Assembly: GCA_021817645.1 (NCBI GenBank)
Contig: JAKAGH010000056.1
Coordinates: 1-12,702, forward strand
Source: Deltaproteobacteria bacterium
GTDB lineage: Bacteria; Desulfobacterota; Desulfobaccia; Desulfobaccales; 0-14-0-80-60-11
Length of the DNA: 12,702 nucleotides
Reading direction: 5' to 3'
A program made the translations under genes and the position numbers. This document shows, piece by piece, positions 1 through 7,294 of the stretch. Below the pieces are notes generated by a model that saw only the letters and a list, made by a program, of their open reading frames with translations, was not told where the DNA came from and ran no database searches. Position 1 is the stretch's first letter; the number at the start of each line of letters is the position of its first letter.

Positions 1-915
1 CATCAGGTGGAAAGCTACGACGCTGACCCCCTGGAGAGGCAGAGGCTCCTGGGTAGCGTCGCCGACAAGGAGGGGCTCCTGTGTACGATTACCGACCGCA
101 TCGATGCCGAAGTGCTCGAGCGCGCCCCGGCCCTCAAGGTCATTGCCAACTACGGCGTCGGCTTCGAGCATATCGATGTTGCTGCAGTCACCCGGAGGGG
201 CATTCCGGTAACGAATACCCCCGGCGTGCTCACCGATGCCACCGCGGACCTGGCCTTCGCCTTGATCCTGGCCACGGCCCGCCGGGTGGTGGAAGGCGAC
301 CGCCGGGTCCGGGCCGGAAAGTTCCAGTACTGGGCGCCTCTCCTGTTTCTGGGCCAGGAAGTGAGCGGCAAGACTCTGGGCATCATCGGCATGGGACGCA
401 TCGGCCAGGCTGTGGCCCGGAGGGCCGCGGGTTTCGGCCTGAAGATCATCTACCATAGCCGCACCCGGCTCGCGCCTGCAACAGAGCAAGAAGTTAAGGC
501 CTCGGCGGTGCCGCTGGCGACCCTGCTGCAAGAGGCCGATTTCGTGACCTTACATGTGCCCCTGACGCCGCAGACCCGGCACTTGATCGGCAGCCGGGAG
601 CTGGAACTCATGAAGCCCACGGCTTACCTGATCAACACTTCCCGGGGTCCGGTGGTCGATGAGGCGGCCCTGGTTGCGGCCTTGCGCCAGGCCCGGATTC
701 GCGGAGCGGGGTTGGATGTCTATGAAAGAGAACCCCAACTCGCCCCGGGCCTGGCTGACCTCGACAATGTGGTACTCCTGCCCCACCTGGGCAGCGCCAC
801 CGTGGAAACCCGCACCCGCATGGCGGTGATGGCGGCTGAGAATCTCCTGGCCGGACTCCGGGGTGATCCTCCCCCCAACTGCCTCAACTGGACGGACCTC
901 CAGGGGAAGAAATAG
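1..915 (+). CDS. NAD(P)-dependent 2-hydroxyacid dehydrogenase (glyoxylate/hydroxypyruvate reductase type), 5'-truncated
   Basis: This is a D-isomer-specific 2-hydroxyacid dehydrogenase, which reduces 2-keto acids such as glyoxylate or hydroxypyruvate with NAD(P)H in the cytoplasm. The frame is open to base 1 (codons for H, Q, then GTG at 7), so the real start lies before the window and roughly 20 N-terminal residues are missing. Counting from the GTG at 7, the substrate-side motif NYGVGF is at residues 48-53, the Rossmann motif GMGRIG at 128-133, the catalytic Arg in SRGP at 213, the Glu in YEREP at 242 and the His in LPHLGSAT at 260. All three catalytic residues are therefore present. The C-terminus is full length for the family. 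Its stop codon TAG lies in the end of the palindromic repeat that follows. The family is clear; the exact substrate is not. Confidence 0.9.
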   Translation, partial: HQVESYDADPLERQRLLGSVADKEGLLCTITDRIDAEVLERAPALKVIANYGVGFEHIDVAAVTRRGIPVTNTPGVLTDATADLAFALILATARRVVEGDRRVRAGKFQYWAPLLFLGQEVSGKTLGIIGMGRIGQAVARRAAGFGLKIIYHSRTRLAPATEQEVKASAVPLATLLQEADFVTLHVPLTPQTRHLIGSRELELMKPTAYLINTSRGPVVDEAALVAALRQARIRGAGLDVYEREPQLAPGLADLDNVVLLPHLGSATVETRTRMAVMAAENLLAGLRGDPPPNCLNWTDLQGKK

Positions 916-1090
916 TGTGACGTCCCGGGAATGCCTTACATAACTTGCCCGGTATTTTTCCCTCCCCCTTCGAGGGGGGAGGGTCGGGGTGGTGGTGGGA
1001 TTTTTTGGCTGATTACACCCACTTAGCCAAACTCGCCCCCCTCGCCCTAACCCGCTCCCCCGAGGGGAGAGGGAATATATTGGGTATATT
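912..1090 (-). repeat. Palindromic MITE-like repeat, copy A (one end missing)
   Basis: This GC-rich stretch matches the reverse complement of 12358-12580 along almost its whole length, with only scattered differences by eye. Shared landmarks are the end sequence TAGTGT...GTCCC, CTTACATAACTTGCCCGG, a C-rich/TTCGA/G-rich hairpin at about 960-983, TTTTTTGGCTGATTACA near the centre, and a second hairpin at about 1055-1076. The left and right arms are roughly complementary, so the element could fold into one long hairpin. The similarity stops at about 1090; the last ~45 bp of copy B, including its second terminal inverted repeat, have no counterpart here. Copy A fills the gap between convergent genes and its hairpins may end both transcripts (inference). 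It encodes no protein. Confidence 0.85.
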
Positions 1091-2036
1091 AATTCTCTAG
1101 CAGAAACAATTCGTTAGCTCTGGCAAAGCTCAAAAGATAGCGGCCCATAACCAGCATTTGGCTATGGTATGCCAGGATCGCCCGGCGCTTGGCCATCGCC
1201 TCTTCCGGGCTTAGGGCCAGGGTGAGCCACTGCATCCCTTGATCAGGAAAGCCCTCAGGAGGATGGAGGCGCAAACCACTCCCCGCGCCTTGACCGCTGG
1301 GCCACTGGCCATAATGGATCAGGAAGGCCAGTATCCGGGGGTTTAGAGAGGGATTTTTCCTGCACCAATGGGCCAAGGCCCGTTTCACGAAAAAGTAAGT
1401 GGCGCTATGGTCCGGATGTTCGTCCTGTAGCGGGGTGGTGGCCACCAGATTGGGTCGAAAATCCGCCATCACCCGTTCCATCTCTTGGGTCAGATCGTGG
1501 CCGGTATAACCCGTGCGCGGGATAATAACTTCCGATGCCTTGGGGCAGTTTACCAAGGTATAAGGAGACGTGTAGGCCGGCGGGCCGGCGAAAAATTGCC
1601 GGCGCAAGCACGATAACCCGCCGTCCGGAAAGCCCAGGAAGATCGCCGCGCTCTCCTTCAGACCCAGTATGGCGTCGGCCTTTACGGCCTCCCCCCGGCG
1701 CTCTTCCCCGTATTTGCGGTAATCCGCGGCGGTGGGTTGGGCGATGTGATACTCCTGCTCCACCCCCTCAGGATAGCCGTCGCCATTAGTCATGAAAACC
1801 ACCCTGACCCTACCGCCTTTTTGGAGAACGCGCTGCAGCAGCCCTGCTGCTCCCAGGCTTTCATCGTCCGGGTGGGGTGCGAAGACCAGCAGACGCGTGT
1901 CCCGGGAGAGCAGAGGCTCTAAATTCAGCGGCCCTTCTGCCCGGACACCACTGCAGACTGATAGACCCAAAACCAACAGTGCGAGCCCTAATACCTTGAA
2001 CAATCGGCCTCCACGCAGCACCGTCGCCAAAGGCAC
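1089..2036 (-). CDS. Exported PIG-L/LmbE family deacetylase
   Basis: This 315-residue protein belongs to the PIG-L/LmbE zinc-dependent N-deacetylase family, whose members remove acetyl groups from GlcNAc-type sugars (MshB, BshB, GPI de-N-acetylase). The family's first metal motif, HPDDE, is at residues 55-59 and the second, HPDH, at 207-210, so the expected zinc ligands H55, D58 and H210 are present. MTNGDGY (82-88) is also typical. Residues 1-33 form a signal peptide: Arg/Lys at 8, 11 and 14, a Leu-rich core at 16-27 and a plausible cleavage site after VRA. The protein therefore probably acts in the periplasm, perhaps on cell-wall or polysaccharide sugars (inference). The start used is GTG at 2036; an in-frame stop lies about 36 bp upstream and no strong ribosome-binding site is visible, so the start is uncertain. 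The TAA stop falls at the edge of repeat copy A. Confidence 0.88.
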   Translation of the reverse strand: MPLATVLRGGRLFKVLGLALLVLGLSVCSGVRAEGPLNLEPLLSRDTRLLVFAPHPDDESLGAAGLLQRVLQKGGRVRVVFMTNGDGYPEGVEQEYHIAQPTAADYRKYGEERRGEAVKADAILGLKESAAIFLGFPDGGLSCLRRQFFAGPPAYTSPYTLVNCPKASEVIIPRTGYTGHDLTQEMERVMADFRPNLVATTPLQDEHPDHSATYFFVKRALAHWCRKNPSLNPRILAFLIHYGQWPSGQGAGSGLRLHPPEGFPDQGMQWLTLALSPEEAMAKRRAILAYHSQMLVMGRYLLSFARANELFLLEN

Positions 2037-2399
2037 GGTGCGAACAAGATCACTGACCAGATAATACTTTCAATTATAACTGTTGCCAGCAGTTTTTTCC
2101 TACCCCCTCCTCCCCCTGCCCCTCTCTCCAGCCGGGAAGATTAAAAAGAAGAAGCTTCCTGGCCTCAGGCCGCTTTCCCTCCGTTCGGTCTGGAAAAGAC
2201 TTGCCGCCGATCCCAGGATTACCTCCCGCGCGGTCCCTTGATTTTTGAATTTCCTGCTTAATTATTAATAGAAATACAATTTACCCAGGTCGGGCGCCAC
2301 CCTTCCTGGGTTCCATCCCCCGGCCTCAGGAAAAAGAAATTTTCTGACGCCGCGGCCCGGGGCAAGAAGGATTCTACCACGAAAACCACTTGGTCAACG
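2037..2399. promoter_or_regulatory. Divergent intergenic region (363 bp) between the deacetylase and msrAB
   Basis: No gene is seen here. For the minus-strand deacetylase, a TATAAT hexamer (complement of 2073-2078) lies about 35 bp upstream of its start, but no good -35 box is found. For msrAB on the plus strand, the AT-rich stretch 2238-2280 contains TTGATT at 2238 and TTATTA at 2262 (18-bp gap), a weak promoter candidate. A 31-nt pyrimidine-only-like tract (about 2099-2129) separates the two sides; its complement is G-run rich. The 9-mer GGCCTCAGG occurs twice (2162-2170 and 2322-2330). The promoters are guesses from sequence. Confidence 0.4.
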
Positions 2400-3563
2400 A
2401 TGCTACTGGCCTTTATCTCCATTTTGGCGGCGGGCTTGATCCACGCCGACAGCCAGCCCCGGGAAAAACCGGCCAAGGAGGGAGCGGTGAGAGAAAAGCC
2501 CAAAAAATTAGATATCGCCACCTTTGCCGGCGGCTGCTTCTGGTGCGTGGAATCGGACTTTGAAAAATTGCCGGGGGTGGTGGAGGCGATCTCCGGCTAT
2601 ACCGGCGGCCGCGGCGAAAACCCCAACTATGAAGATTACGCGGGCAAAGGGTACGTGGAGGCGGTCCAGGTGCTCTATGATCCGGCAAAAGTCACTTATA
2701 AACAACTCCTGGACTATTTCTGGAGGCACATCGATCCCACCGACCCCGGGGGCCAGTTTGTGGACCGGGGCCGGCAGTATCGCGCCGCGATCTTCTACCA
2801 TGACGCGGAGCAGCAACGTCTGGCCGCGGAGTCGAAGGCAGAATTGGGAAAAACCGGCAGGTTTAAAAAGCCCATCGTCACCGAAATCCTCCCCGCCAGC
2901 AGATTTTACCGGGCCGAGGACTACCACCAGGACTACTATAAAAAGAATCCGGTCAGATATAAATATTACCGCTGGAATTCCGGGCGGGATCAATTTCTCC
3001 AAAAAGTCTGGGGGAAAAAAAATAACATGGAAAAACCCGGCAACTCGTTCTTCAAGGTGGCCTGGGCTGGAGAGACGGGCACGGAAAGAACCGGCGCCCC
3101 CGGCGGCAATCCGAGGAAATACAGCAAGCCCAGCGATGAGGTGCTCCGGAAAAAGTTGACTCCCTTACAATACAAAGTGACCCAGCAGGAAGGCACGGAG
3201 CCGGCCTATAAAAATGAATACGCGGACAACCATCGGCAAGGCATTTACGTGGACATCGTTTCCGGAGAGCCCCTCTTCAGCTCCCTGGACAAATACGATT
3301 CCGGGACCGGCTGGCCCAGCTTTACCAAACCCCTGGAGCCGGGGAACATCGCCACCCGGAAAGACCGGCACTTTTTTACCGTACGCACCGAGGTCAGAAG
3401 CAAGCACGGCGACTCCCATTTGGGCCACGTCTTCGACGACGGGCCCCCGCCCACGGGCCTGCGTTACTGCCTGAATTCCGCGGCCCTGCGCTTCATCCCC
3501 AAGGAGGACCTGGAAAAGGAAGGCTACGGCCAATACCTGAGACTCTTTGAAAAGGGGAAATGA
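2400..3563 (+). CDS. msrAB: Bifunctional methionine sulfoxide reductase MsrA-MsrB fusion, probably exported
   Basis: This 387-residue fusion repairs both oxidised methionine stereoisomers: the MsrA domain (about 38-190) reduces the S-sulfoxide and the MsrB domain (about 246-385) the R-sulfoxide. MsrA shows the catalytic GCFW motif with Cys46, a further Cys49, and GYTGG at 66-70. MsrB shows SGTGWPSF at 301-308, HLGHVFDDGP at 340-349 and the catalytic Cys357 in RYCLNSAAL. From ATG 2400 the N-terminus (LLAFISILAAGLIHA) looks like a signal peptide, suggesting a periplasmic protein, as in other envelope MsrAB enzymes. An in-frame GTG at 2487 has a far better ribosome-binding site and would give a cytoplasmic form. 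The whole protein has only three Cys (46, 49, 357): the MsrB zinc CxxC pairs and usual resolving Cys are absent. It stands alone, convergent with the kinase gene. Confidence 0.93.
   Translation: MLLAFISILAAGLIHADSQPREKPAKEGAVREKPKKLDIATFAGGCFWCVESDFEKLPGVVEAISGYTGGRGENPNYEDYAGKGYVEAVQVLYDPAKVTYKQLLDYFWRHIDPTDPGGQFVDRGRQYRAAIFYHDAEQQRLAAESKAELGKTGRFKKPIVTEILPASRFYRAEDYHQDYYKKNPVRYKYYRWNSGRDQFLQKVWGKKNNMEKPGNSFFKVAWAGETGTERTGAPGGNPRKYSKPSDEVLRKKLTPLQYKVTQQEGTEPAYKNEYADNHRQGIYVDIVSGEPLFSSLDKYDSGTGWPSFTKPLEPGNIATRKDRHFFTVRTEVRSKHGDSHLGHVFDDGPPPTGLRYCLNSAALRFIPKEDLEKEGYGQYLRLFEKGK
2475..2489 (+). promoter_or_regulatory. Strong internal ribosome-binding site and GTG start in msrAB
   Basis: AAGGAG at 2475-2480 (extended to AAGGAGGG) lies 6 nt before an in-frame GTG at 2487-2489, near-ideal spacing. 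The ATG at 2400 has no comparable Shine-Dalgarno; the nearest GAAGG is about 30 nt upstream. Starting at GTG removes exactly the signal peptide and leaves the MsrA domain intact. Use of this start in the cell is an inference. Confidence 0.5.
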
Positions 3564-3605
3564 TCCTTAGGACTAAGCCGCCATCGAACGGCAATTCTTT
3601 GTAGA

Positions 3606-3672
3606 CGCGGACCCAAGTGTCCGCCCGGGGTTGCCCGGCGCACCCGCGGGTGCGCCCCTGCATTCCCGCAGG
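3606..3672. repeat. Cluster of three hairpins between msrAB and the kinase gene
   Basis: Three inverted repeats follow one another: GCGGAC/GTCCGC (3606-3623, 6-bp stem), the perfect 20-bp palindrome of GGCGCACCC and its complement (3637-3656), and CCCTGC/GCAGGG (about 3656-3672). They sit 3' of both convergent genes, where REP-like palindromes commonly lie, and could act as a two-way terminator or mRNA stabiliser. No T-run follows, so a classic intrinsic terminator is not supported. No other copy is seen in this window. Confidence 0.5.
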
Positions 3673-3734
3673 GTTTGATTGCGGCTTGGCATCAGGAGAG
3701 CGCGGCAGGGCTGCGAGCTCCGCCTCCTGCAGGT

Positions 3735-6700
3735 TCAAGGCAGTTGATTCGCCTCGCCAGAATCGAGGACCTCCCGGACTTTCTGCGCCAGGTTCAGCAG
3801 CCTGAAGGGTTTGGCAATAAAATTGACCCCGGAGTCGAGAACCCCGTGATGGACCACCGCGTCATGGGTATAGCCCGACATAAAAAGGACCTTCATCTCG
3901 GGACGTAAGAGGATCAAACGTTCCGCCAAAGCACTCCCGCTGACTTGCGGCATCACCACATCGGTCAGCAGCAATTGAATCGGGGTTTGTTCTCCTTCAC
4001 AAATCAAGATGGCCTCGCCGCCGTGGGAGGCTTCCAAGACTGTATAGCCGTATCTGCGCAGAGCCGTGGAAATCAACTCCCGCAGGGTGGCATCATCTTC
4101 CACCAAGAGAATGGTTTCATCTCCTCCCAAGGCGTTGGGAACGGCTGCCTTTGGTTTCGGCTCCAAGACGCCTTCTGCAAACCGGGGAAGATAGACTTTG
4201 AAAGTTGTGCCTTGGCCGGGTTCGCTGTAAACCCAGATACTGCCGCCACTCTGTTTGACAATGCCGTAAACGGTGGCCAATCCCAGCCCGGTGCCCTTGC
4301 CGCTCGCTTTGGTCGTAAAAAAGGGTTCAAAAATATGGGACAAGGTCTCCGCGTCCATCCCTACCCCATCATCGCTCATCGCCAGCATGACGTAGGACCC
4401 GGGGGTAACACCCACATGGCTCCGGGCATAAGCCTGGTCCAAATAAATATTGGCTGTTTCTATGGTCAGACTGCCGCCGTGGGGCAGGGCATCCCGGGCA
4501 TTTACCGCCAGGTTCATGATGATTTGCTCGATCTGCCCGGGGTCGGCCTTGACCAGGGCCAGTTCCTGGTCGATGCGGGTAACCAGGTCGATATCTTCGC
4601 CGATGAGCCGGCGCAGCATCTTCTCCATGTCGAGGACCACATCGTTGAGATTCACCACCTGAGGCTGCAGTATTTGCTTACGGCTGAAGGCCAAAAGCTG
4701 ATTGGTCAGCGAGGCTCCCTGGGCCGCGGCCTTCATGATCTCATTGATATAGGCGGAGAAAGGGTCCTCCTTCCGCAGGTCCAGCAGCATTATCTCGCTG
4801 TAGCCCATGATGGCGGTGAGCAGGTTATTGAAATCGTGGGCCAGGCCCCCCGCCAGGATGCCCACGGCCTCCATCCTCTGGGCTTTGATAAGTTGGTCTG
4901 CCAGTTCTTTGCGTGCGGTGATATCGAAGAAAACCCCGCTGATATACTCTACTTTCCCCGCAGCATCACAGATAATCCGGTTTCTCGCTTGAATCCAGCG
5001 CACCTCACCATTTTTCTTACGGATGCGGTGTTCGGTTACATAAGAGCCATCGCCTTTTTGAGCCTCTTCAAAAAGCTTTTTGGCCTGATCGAGGTCCTCC
5101 GGAAAAATCAAATCCAGCCATTTTTTCTGGCGGGAATTAAATTCCTCCATGGCATAACCGGTTATTTCTTCAATCTTCTGGTCAAAGCAATCCAGGCTCC
5201 AATCGGCATACCCCCGATAAACCACGGCCGGGATTTGATCCACTAATAACCGGTACTTCTCTTCACTCTGGCGTAAGGCTTCTTCTATCTGCTTGCGAGA
5301 GGTAACATCAAAGGTGACACCGCTGATATGTTCAATATTACCCGCAGGATCAAGAAATATCTGCCCCCAGCATTGCACCCAACGAATCTCTCCATCTTTT
5401 CTGAGGATGCGGTGCTCCCGTACGTAGGAGCCATTAGTTTTCAGACCTTCGACGAAGGGTCTGGTGACATCCTCCAGGTCTTCCGGGAGGATCAAGCCGG
5501 ACCATTTGATGCGGCGGGAGTTAAAGTCTTCTTTGGCATAGCCGGTGAGTTCTTCTATCTTGTCATCAAAAAAATCGACGCTCCAATCCCCATAGCCTTT
5601 AAACACCACCGCGGGGATCTGATCCACCAACTGCCGGTACTTTTCTTCGCTGCGGCGCAAGGCTTCCTCGCTGCGCCGCCGGTCCCGGATATCCCGGAAA
5701 ATGCCGTAAATCAGGTTCTTCCCCCGCACTTCGATGGCGCCGGCGCTGATCTCCACCGGAATGTGGCGGCCGGCGGAGTCAACCACGAAGATATCCTCGG
5801 TGGTAATGCCCCTCTCTTTGCAATGATCCAGAAATATGGCCCGGTATTTTTCGGCTTGGTCCGGTGGATGGATCCGGCTCTGGTGCATGCCGATAATTTT
5901 TTCCAGGGGCAGACCCAATAATTCCTGGGCCTTGGGATTGGCATCAATAATGATGCCGGTGTCCACTTCGGCGATGAAGACAGCGTCATTGGCGGATTCC
6001 ATCAGTTTGCGATATTTTTCTTCGCTCTCCTTGAGGGCTTCCTCCGCCCGCTTGCGCTCCGTGATCACGTCAAACAAGGCGACAAAGTATTCTTTTTGCG
6101 GACTGTACACCGAGATGGAAAACCACATTCCCAGGGAGGCAAGATAGCTCTCAAACCGCTCAGGTTTTCCGGTTAAAGCCACGCGGCCATAAATTTCGAA
6201 GAGCTCCGGATCGGATTCGCGGATCCCGGGAATAACTGCGGATACCCTTTTCCCGGTCACGTCCTTTAGCCCGGTTAAGCCTTCGAACGCGGTATTGACT
6301 TGGAGGTAAATAAAATCCACCGGCCGGTTGCCCTCAAACAGCATCTGACAATAGGCAAAGCCATTGAGCATGTTATCGAATAAAGAGCGATAATGTTCCT
6401 CGCTCTCCTTGAGGGCCTCCTCCGCCCGCTTGCGGGCAGTGACATCCCGGTAACTCCAGACTCTGCCGACAATGTTCTCGCCGATGCGCTGGGGCTGGGA
6501 AAAGCGTTCGAAAACCCTCCCATCTTTGAACTCCAGCAGGTCGTGGCTCTCCGTTTCCGGTTGGTCAAATAGCTTCTGCACTATCCTGACACAACCTTCA
6601 GGTTCCTTTAATTGTTCCAGGACAAAGGCCTGGGCCTGGTCAAATTCCCGGGAGGCCAGGACTGCCTCGGGAAGACGCCACATCTGGGCTAATTTCTGAT

Positions 6701-6938
6701 TATAGGTGACAATCTTCCCGGAACGATCAGTCACCAACAACCCATCGGCCGTGGACTCCAGGGTGGCCTGGAGCAGGGAAATGGATTGTTCCAGCTTATC
6801 CGCGGCTTGCCCTGCCTGATCGGTCTCCATCAGGGGAGCGAACAGAGGATAACCCTGGCTTAAGGTCTTCTCGGTCTGCCGGCGCAACTCTTTCAATTCC
6901 TCGAGGAGCTGCTCTTTGGTCTTGTCTTCATCCCTCAT
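3735..6938 (-). CDS. Multi-PAS hybrid sensor histidine kinase with C-terminal receiver
   Basis: This 1067-residue protein senses a signal through PAS domains and autophosphorylates on histidine, then passes phosphate to its own receiver. A coiled N-terminus (about 5-55) is followed by five PAS domains (about 52-173, 180-297, 305-424, 431-552, 559-678), joined by repeated EALxxSEEKYR-type linkers. The HisKA box GGLAHDFNNLL carries His701. The ATPase domain shows the N box (NLAVNARDA, about 809-817), DDGVGMD (856-862), FEPFFTTK (870-877) and GKGTGLGLA (880-888). The receiver (about 941-1058) has the acidic pocket EDD (947-949), phospho-acceptor Asp993 and Lys1043. No membrane segments are seen, so it is likely cytoplasmic. 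There is no DNA-binding output domain and no neighbouring regulator; output presumably goes through an HPt protein or regulator elsewhere. PAS4 and PAS5 are near duplicates. Start ATG 6938 has GAGG about 5 nt upstream. The ligand is unknown. Confidence 0.93.
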   Translation of the reverse strand: MRDEDKTKEQLLEELKELRRQTEKTLSQGYPLFAPLMETDQAGQAADKLEQSISLLQATLESTADGLLVTDRSGKIVTYNQKLAQMWRLPEAVLASREFDQAQAFVLEQLKEPEGCVRIVQKLFDQPETESHDLLEFKDGRVFERFSQPQRIGENIVGRVWSYRDVTARKRAEEALKESEEHYRSLFDNMLNGFAYCQMLFEGNRPVDFIYLQVNTAFEGLTGLKDVTGKRVSAVIPGIRESDPELFEIYGRVALTGKPERFESYLASLGMWFSISVYSPQKEYFVALFDVITERKRAEEALKESEEKYRKLMESANDAVFIAEVDTGIIIDANPKAQELLGLPLEKIIGMHQSRIHPPDQAEKYRAIFLDHCKERGITTEDIFVVDSAGRHIPVEISAGAIEVRGKNLIYGIFRDIRDRRRSEEALRRSEEKYRQLVDQIPAVVFKGYGDWSVDFFDDKIEELTGYAKEDFNSRRIKWSGLILPEDLEDVTRPFVEGLKTNGSYVREHRILRKDGEIRWVQCWGQIFLDPAGNIEHISGVTFDVTSRKQIEEALRQSEEKYRLLVDQIPAVVYRGYADWSLDCFDQKIEEITGYAMEEFNSRQKKWLDLIFPEDLDQAKKLFEEAQKGDGSYVTEHRIRKKNGEVRWIQARNRIICDAAGKVEYISGVFFDITARKELADQLIKAQRMEAVGILAGGLAHDFNNLLTAIMGYSEIMLLDLRKEDPFSAYINEIMKAAAQGASLTNQLLAFSRKQILQPQVVNLNDVVLDMEKMLRRLIGEDIDLVTRIDQELALVKADPGQIEQIIMNLAVNARDALPHGGSLTIETANIYLDQAYARSHVGVTPGSYVMLAMSDDGVGMDAETLSHIFEPFFTTKASGKGTGLGLATVYGIVKQSGGSIWVYSEPGQGTTFKVYLPRFAEGVLEPKPKAAVPNALGGDETILLVEDDATLRELISTALRRYGYTVLEASHGGEAILICEGEQTPIQLLLTDVVMPQVSGSALAERLILLRPEMKVLFMSGYTHDAVVHHGVLDSGVNFIAKPFRLLNLAQKVREVLDSGEANQLP

Positions 6939-7294
6939 GGCGGCCTCTACTGGCTGACTCCGGTGACCATCTCAAAAATGTTTACATCATATTATTATTT
7001 TTCTGGATCGTAACCAATCTACTTCTGAATAAATTGGCGTTCTCCCCAGTGAAGCCGCGTCCCCCCCAAGGCCGGGAAAAGGCCAAATATCAGCCCCCTC
7101 CGCGGGTTCAGCGCCTAGACGGGGCAAACGCCTGGGCCTTAAAATCTTGCCTGTTAGTTAAGATAATCAGGAAACGCCAGAATTCCAGGATAAGGAAATA
7201 ATTGAGGCTGATAACCGCCCGGCACAAACTTGCGCCCGCCTTGGTATCGGCACGGGCTGGAAAACCTGTGCCGCCTTTTGCCTGGAACCCGGCG
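6939..7294. other. Intergenic region (356 bp) between the kinase and the P-type ATPase
   Basis: The part near the kinase is AT-rich and holds its likely promoter. Toward the ATPase stop is an imperfect inverted repeat, GGCACGGG/CCTGTGCC (about 7249-7272), downstream of the ATPase on the minus strand. It is not followed by a T-run there, so it is at most a weak terminator candidate. No gene is seen. Confidence 0.4.
6986..7013 (-). promoter_or_regulatory. Candidate promoter of the hybrid kinase gene
   Basis: Reading the minus strand, TTACGA (complement of 7008-7013) and TATGAT (complement of 6986-6991) are separated by 16 bp. The -10 box matches the sigma-70 consensus at 5 of 6 positions, the -35 box only at 3. 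It would give a leader of about 40 nt before ATG 6938. Confidence 0.4.

Noticed and set aside
3945..5246. A 433-codon open frame on the plus strand
   Set aside because: It runs antisense to the kinase's HisKA, ATPase and PAS domains, has no recognisable domain or ribosome-binding site, and is explained by the codon bias of the real gene on the other strand.
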